Assembly (NCBI RefSeq): GCF_900142965.1
Contig: NZ_FRCQ01000005.1
Coordinates: forward strand, 124,001-188,000
Length of the DNA stretch: 64,000 nt
From: Rhizobacter sp. OV335
GTDB taxonomy: Bacteria > Pseudomonadota > Gammaproteobacteria > Burkholderiales > Burkholderiaceae_C
Reading direction: 5' to 3'
Part shown: piece by piece, positions 60,252 through 64,000 of the stretch
Layout of the letters: every line of letters starts with the position of its first letter
Position numbering within the stretch: position 1 is the first letter of the stretch
Translations under genes and position numbers: made by a program
Notes under the pieces: generated by a model
What the model was told of the DNA's origin: nothing
The model's database searches: none
What the model saw: the letters and a program-made list of their open reading frames with translations, nothing else

Positions 60252-61229
60252 ATGCAGTCCCCCGATCTTCCCGATGCCGGTCCGGCCCATCCACGCCGCC
60301 GCTTCATCGCGGCCGCGCTGGCCGCGAGCCTCGTGCCGGCCGCCCGTGCGGCCGACGCCGAGACCCTGCGCATCGGGTTCCAGAAATCGTCCACGCTGAT
60401 GATCTTCCTGAAGTCGCGCGGCACGCTGGAACAGGCGCTGGCGCCGCTGAAGGTGCACGTCACCTGGCACGAGTTCACCTCGGGGCTGCCGCTGCTGGAG
60501 GCGCTGAACATCGGTGCGATCGAGCTGAGCGCCGACGTGGCCGATGCGGTGCCGCCGTTCGCGCTGGCGGCCGGCGCGAAGCTCACCTACTGCGCGATCG
60601 AGACGCCGTCGCCGCAGGCCCAGGCGATCGTCGTGCCCCAGGATTCCCCGATCACCGACGTCGCGCAGCTGAAGGGCCGCAAGGTCGCCTTCGCGAAGGG
60701 CGCCGGCGCGCACTACCTGCTGCTGGAGGCGCTCGCGAAGGCCGGCTTGGCTATCGGCGACATCGAGTCGGCCTACCTGAGCCCGGCCGATGCCCGTGCC
60801 GCGTTCGAGAACGGCAGCGTGGCCGCCTGGGTGATCTGGGACCCGTTTCTCGCCGCGGTGCAGCGCCAGGCCGGTGCGCGCATCCTGCTCGACGGCGGCT
60901 CGCTGTCGAGCTACCGGCGCTTCTACCTCGCCGCGACGCCGTATGCGCAGCGGCGCCCGGACGTGCTCGGCGCCGTGTTCACCGCACTGCAGCGCGCCGG
61001 CGACTGGATCAAGAAGAACCCCGGCCCCGCCGCCGAATGGCATGCGCCGGTGATCGGCCTCGATGCCGCGACGGTGGCCGCGGCCAACCTGCGGCGCAGC
61101 TACCGGGTCCAGGCGGTCGATGCCGAAGCGCTGGGCGAGCAGCAGCGCATTGCCGACGCCTTCACGCAGGCGCGGGTGCTGCCGCGCCGGGTCGTGATTG
61201 CCGAGTCGCCGGTCTGGCGACCCAGCTGA
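60252..61229 (+). CDS. SsuA-like ABC transporter substrate-binding protein, orphan
   Basis: A 325-residue periplasmic binding protein of the aliphatic sulfonate/nitrate/taurine type (SsuA/TauA). It carries a twin-Arg-like signal (HPRRRFIAAALAASLVPAARA, about 13-33), then LRIGFQKSSTLMIFLKSRGTLEQAL, FTSGLPLLEALNIGAIELS, GRKVAFAKGAGAHYLLLEAL and WVIWDPFLAAVQ, all matching SsuA. Permease, ATPase and monooxygenase genes are absent on both sides, so it must use components coded elsewhere or play another role. A nested hairpin after the stop suggests a single-gene unit. Confidence 0.87.
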   Translation: MQSPDLPDAGPAHPRRRFIAAALAASLVPAARAADAETLRIGFQKSSTLMIFLKSRGTLEQALAPLKVHVTWHEFTSGLPLLEALNIGAIELSADVADAVPPFALAAGAKLTYCAIETPSPQAQAIVVPQDSPITDVAQLKGRKVAFAKGAGAHYLLLEALAKAGLAIGDIESAYLSPADARAAFENGSVAAWVIWDPFLAAVQRQAGARILLDGGSLSSYRRFYLAATPYAQRRPDVLGAVFTALQRAGDWIKKNPGPAAEWHAPVIGLDAATVAAANLRRSYRVQAVDAEALGEQQRIADAFTQARVLPRRVVIAESPVWRPS

Positions 61230-61240
61230 CGCAACAGCGG

Positions 61241-61276
61241 AGGGTGTGACGCCAGGCGTCGGCCTTGCAACACCCT
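61241..61276 (+). terminator. Nested hairpin after ssuA-like gene
   Basis: Outer arms AGGGTGT (61241-61247) and ACACCCT (61270-61276) enclose an inner palindrome GACGCC-A-GGCGTC (61248-61260). No T-run follows, so it is a possible factor-dependent terminator or mRNA stabiliser. Confidence 0.45.
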
Positions 61277-61361
61277 GTGTGCGGATCGTGCCGGATAGCG
61301 GGCTCGCAGCGGGCCTGGGCCGGCCTGTGCCGCGTGGTCCCGTGCTTGCTTGCCTAGGGGC

Positions 61362-62522
61362 ATGCCCTCTCATCGTCATTCCATCGGATCCCCGGCCGGG
61401 CTATTGAGCCTGTTCATGCTGGCCGCCTGCGGCAGCGGCGGCGACAGCAGCGAGGTCAGCCAGAACCCGCCGACCGGCAATGCGCCGAGCCCGGCGCCTG
61501 CGCCCAGTCCCGCACCGTCCCCTGCGCCTTCACCCGCTCCATCGCCGGCTCCATCGCCTGCGCCGGCACCTGCACCTGCACCCGCGCCCGCACCCGCACC
61601 CGCACCCGCACCCGCACCCGCACCCGCGAGTGCCACGGCCTTCGGCGCCATCGACACCAGCAACCGCGCCGAGGTGCTCGCGCGCTACCAGGACGGCTTC
61701 GTCGCGCTGCGCAAGACCACGTTCAGCTGGACCGGCAATGTGGCAGGCTGCGCGGCCGGCGACACGCCGCTCGCGTACAAGAACGCGGTCGTCAAGCTGG
61801 TCAACTACTACCGCGCGATGGCAGGCCTGCCGGGCGACGTGGCGCTGTCGCTGACCAAATCGGCGCAGGCCCAGAAGGCGGCGCTGATGTTCGACGCCAA
61901 CGACCAGCTCAGCCACACGCCGCCCACCACGTGGACCTGCTACACCGCCGATGGCGCCACGGCCGCCGGCAAGTCCAACATCGCGTGGGGCACGAACCTC
62001 AACAGCGCCAGCGCCAACAGCTCGGGCATCGGCTCGATCCCGCTGTACGTGATGGACGGCGGCGTGGCGTCGCTCGGCCACCGGCGCTGGGTCTTCAGCT
62101 TGGTGCTTGGCGAGGTCGGCACCGGCGACACGCCGCAGGGCAACGCGTTGTGGGTGCTGGGCAACACGCATGCGGCACCGAGCGTGCCGAACGGCATGCC
62201 CTGGCCCCCGCGCGGCTACGTGCCATGGGACAGCAAGATCGCCGAGCCGGCGATGCGCTGGTCGTTCTCATACCCCGGCGCGGATTTCTCGGCCGCCACC
62301 GTGACGATGACCGACGACGCCGGTGCGGCCGTGCCGGTGACCGGCGTGGCCGAGCTCGACAAGAACTATGCCGAGAACACGATGGCCTGGTCGATCGGCG
62401 GCAGCGGGCAGCCGTGGTCGCGGGCGCCGGCCGACACCAGGCTCGGCGTGACGGTGTCGAATGTCAAGATCGGCGGCGTCGCGAAGAGCTTCAGCTACGA
62501 CGTGACCTTCATCAAGCCCTGA
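61362..62522 (+). CDS. CAP-domain (SCP/PR-1) lipoprotein
   Basis: A 386-residue predicted lipoprotein (LAAC lipobox, Cys23) with a 60-residue Pro/Ala/Ser linker and a CAP-like domain: AVVKLVNYYRAMAGLPGDVA, SAQAQKAALMFDANDQLSHTP, GKSNIAWGTN, and GGVASLGHRRWVF. The first His (SHTP) and HRRW lie where CAP cavity residues are expected. ATG 61362 is used; a TTG at 61350 is an alternative. The linker is encoded by a hexanucleotide repeat. The last 11 bp overlap the convergent threonine-aldolase-type gene. Confidence 0.78.
   Translation: MPSHRHSIGSPAGLLSLFMLAACGSGGDSSEVSQNPPTGNAPSPAPAPSPAPSPAPSPAPSPAPSPAPAPAPAPAPAPAPAPAPAPAPASATAFGAIDTSNRAEVLARYQDGFVALRKTTFSWTGNVAGCAAGDTPLAYKNAVVKLVNYYRAMAGLPGDVALSLTKSAQAQKAALMFDANDQLSHTPPTTWTCYTADGATAAGKSNIAWGTNLNSASANSSGIGSIPLYVMDGGVASLGHRRWVFSLVLGEVGTGDTPQGNALWVLGNTHAAPSVPNGMPWPPRGYVPWDSKIAEPAMRWSFSYPGADFSAATVTMTDDAGAAVPVTGVAELDKNYAENTMAWSIGGSGQPWSRAPADTRLGVTVSNVKIGGVAKSFSYDVTFIKP
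61567..61626 (+). repeat. Hexanucleotide tandem repeat coding Pro-Ala
   Basis: Ten units of CAC(C/T)CG or close variants; the last six (61591-61626) are perfect CACCCG. They encode alternating Ala and Pro in the lipoprotein linker. Copy-number change would lengthen or shorten the linker in steps of two residues without shifting frame. Confidence 0.85.
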
Positions 62523-63621
62523 TCGCGGCCGCCAGCTTCGCGAACAGCGGGAGCACGGCCGCATCGTCGGCCTGCAGCAGGCGGTCGCCGACGTAGAGCT
62601 CGGTCGCGCTCCAGCCCGGCACCTCGGCGGCCCGCACGTGGCCGAAGAGCCAGCCGCGGTCTTGCGCGGCGAGCGCGTCGCGCGCATCGAGCACCGCCTC
62701 CGGTGGCGCATCGAAGAACAGGTGCAGCAGGTTGGTCTGCGGCACGCGCGGGTTCACGCGCAGGCCGGGGATCGCATTCAGGCCGGCTGCCAGCGAGACC
62801 GCGCGCTCGTACAGCGCCGGCATCAGCGCGAGGCGTTCATCGAAGCGCATCGCGGCCGACACCAGCATCGGGCTCAGGTGGTAAAGCGTTCCGCCCAGGC
62901 GCCGGCGCCACAGCCGGGCCTGCGCGATGAAGTCGTCGCTGCCGGCCAGCATCGCGCCCGAGACGGCGCCGATGCCCTTGTACAGCGACACGTAGACCGA
63001 CTCGAAGCCGGCGGCGATCTCGGCCGGGCTGCGCTGGTAGAACGCCGCGCATTCCCACAGCCGGGCGCCGTCGAGATGCAGCGGCAGGGTGCGTGCGCGC
63101 GCGGCGGCGTGCAGTGCGAGCAGTTCGTCCCATGAGGGCAACTGGCCGCCGGCTTCGCGGATCGGCAGCTCGACGATCGCGCAGGCGAGCGGCTGGCGCA
63201 CCGCGTCCAGGTCCGACGCGCGCATCGGCCGCAACCGGTCGCCGATCGGCACCGCGTGGCATTGCAGCAGCGCGCTGAAGGCCTCCTCCTCGTGCAGCGC
63301 GAGGTGCGAGGTCGGGTGCAGCCCGAAGCGCGGCAGCCGTGCCGCCTCGGTGTGGATGCGCAGCGCGGCGAGCTGCGCCATCACGCCGCTGGGCATGAAG
63401 ACCGCGCTCGGCTTGCCGAGCAGCGCGGCGACCTTGCGTTCGAAGTCGGCGGCCAGCGCACCGTTGCCGTAGTGGTCGTGCTCGACGCCATGGGTCTCGC
63501 ACCACGCGGCCATGCGAGCGAACTCCTCGGCCGGCGTCAGCGTGGCGAAGTCGGGGACGATCAGCGTGCATTGGCGGCGCAACTGCTGGCGTTGTTCGGG
63601 GGTCAGCGGGTTGGAGGGCAT
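62512..63621 (-). CDS. Threonine aldolase family PLP enzyme
   Basis: A 369-residue fold-type I PLP enzyme of the beta-eliminating lyase/threonine aldolase family. Signs are HGVEHDHYGNGALAADFERK, PSGVMAQLAALRIH, HLDGARLWECA (Asp184 contacts PLP) and VSLYKGIGAVSGAML with the Schiff-base Lys215. Likely cleaves beta-hydroxy amino acids to glycine and an aldehyde. Substrate preference (L- or D-, threonine or other) is not readable. No ribosome binding site is clear before ATG 63621. It is divergent from the gene at 63690. Confidence 0.85.
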   Translation of the reverse strand: MPSNPLTPEQRQQLRRQCTLIVPDFATLTPAEEFARMAAWCETHGVEHDHYGNGALAADFERKVAALLGKPSAVFMPSGVMAQLAALRIHTEAARLPRFGLHPTSHLALHEEEAFSALLQCHAVPIGDRLRPMRASDLDAVRQPLACAIVELPIREAGGQLPSWDELLALHAAARARTLPLHLDGARLWECAAFYQRSPAEIAAGFESVYVSLYKGIGAVSGAMLAGSDDFIAQARLWRRRLGGTLYHLSPMLVSAAMRFDERLALMPALYERAVSLAAGLNAIPGLRVNPRVPQTNLLHLFFDAPPEAVLDARDALAAQDRGWLFGHVRAAEVPGWSATELYVGDRLLQADDAAVLPLFAKLAAAIRA

Positions 63622-63631
63622 GAGCGAATTT

Positions 63632-63672
63632 CAGAAAAAGTGGGCCGATATCCCTAGAATCCAGAAAAACTG
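63632..63672. promoter_or_regulatory. Spaced CAGAAAAA repeat in divergent promoter region
   Basis: CAGAAAAAGTG at 63632 and CAGAAAAACTG at 63662 are exactly 30 bp apart (about three helical turns). They lie in the AT-rich 68-bp gap between two divergent genes, with TAGAAT at 63655-63660 between them. A repeated site for one regulator is possible. Confidence 0.4.
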
Positions 63673-63689
63673 TGAACCGGACATAAAAA

Positions 63690-64000
63690 ATGAGGCCCGT
63701 CGGGTATGAGCATCTGCGCCAGTCCCTGTCGCTGGTGGCGCTTCCGCCCACGAAGCCGGCGTGGCTGAAGCCGGTTACGCGCATCGAGCCGGGAGAAACC
63801 TTCCTGTCCGTCCCTCGCAGTGTTGCACCGGACACGACGCAGCCGCTGGCTCACGTGCTGTTCGCTCTGAAGCACGAAGGGGTGGACCTGCAGATTCTCG
63901 CGCAGGCCCTGCCGCGCGTGGATGCGGCAGCGCTGATGGCGCAACTCAGGCAATCGCCGAGCGGCGTCTACATCCGCCTGGCGTGTTGCCTGTGGGAGCG
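63690..64000 (+). CDS. N-terminal part of a possible Fic-family protein (runs off right edge)
   Basis: Only 103 codons are in the window. They read MRPVGYEHLRQSLSLVALPP, then FLSVPRSVAPDTTQPLAHVL, FALKHEGVDLQILAQALP and PSGVYIRLACCLWE. This N-terminal arrangement (VGY..L, ALKHEG.NL.IL, Y.R...LWE) is, as I recall, that of large Fic-domain proteins, which add AMP or other groups to target proteins; the catalytic HPFxxGNGR motif would lie beyond the edge. The ATG at 63690 follows an A-run, with no good ribosome binding site. Confidence 0.45.
   Translation, partial: MRPVGYEHLRQSLSLVALPPTKPAWLKPVTRIEPGETFLSVPRSVAPDTTQPLAHVLFALKHEGVDLQILAQALPRVDAAALMAQLRQSPSGVYIRLACCLWE

Overview
The window looks like chromosome of a GC-rich (about two-thirds G+C by eye) betaproteobacterium of the order Burkholderiales, probably near the Rubrivivax/Leptothrix/Rhizobacter group. 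The basis is the order tRNA-Leu, tig, clpP, clpX, lon, a System I cytochrome c maturation operon, a hopanoid squalene-synthase gene, a REP-type repeat coding LSLSKG/AEPVEA, and two PIP-box promoters of the kind used by HrpX/HrpB regulators. No phage, insertion sequence or CRISPR array was found.

Layout. 1-5.2 kb: the start of hpnD diverges from a two-gene RND efflux operon. 5.2-11.9 kb: protein quality control (tRNA-Leu, tig, clpP, clpX, lon) followed by tRNA-Gly and tRNA-Cys. 11.9-15.3 kb: a small unknown gene and an AraC-type regulator diverge from an SDR oxidoreductase, then an Xre/RES toxin-antitoxin pair with an operator-like palindrome beside its -10. 15.3-17.1 kb: a perfect PIP box drives a 70-residue Gly-rich protein and an orphan HrpB1-like type III secretion protein, followed by a multiply deleted chemoreceptor remnant. 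17.1-24.0 kb: ccmABCDEFGHI on the minus strand, with six 4-bp ATGA overlaps.

24.4-41.9 kb is the most unusual part, a co-directional run of 18 genes. It opens with apbE and two lipoproteins carrying c-heme motifs (two CxxCH, one CX3CH, one CX4CH). Three predicted outer-membrane beta-barrel proteins, a TlpA-like thioredoxin and a DUF4266 lipoprotein follow. The run ends with a periplasmic coiled-coil protein, three TPR proteins and a TolQ/TolR/TonB-like motor (one ExbB, two ExbD, one AgmX/TonB-like protein). It resembles the Glt/Nfs envelope machines of myxobacteria, joined to a redox module. One lipoprotein gene carries an in-frame REP element in its signal peptide, and one ExbD has Asn where the proton-carrying Asp is expected.

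41.9-45.2 kb holds two candidate type III effectors on the minus strand: a low-GC leucine-rich-repeat protein and an OTU-type cysteine protease behind a second perfect PIP box. 45.3-48.7 kb: a secreted DUF1800/DUF1501 pair. 48.7-59.8 kb: a complete glycogen cluster, with malQ-glgX-glgB-glgP leftward and glgC-glgA rightward from a shared intergenic region. 59.9-64 kb: a small unknown gene, an orphan SsuA-like binding protein, a CAP-domain lipoprotein with a Pro-Ala linker, a threonine-aldolase-family gene, and the start of a gene that may encode a Fic protein.
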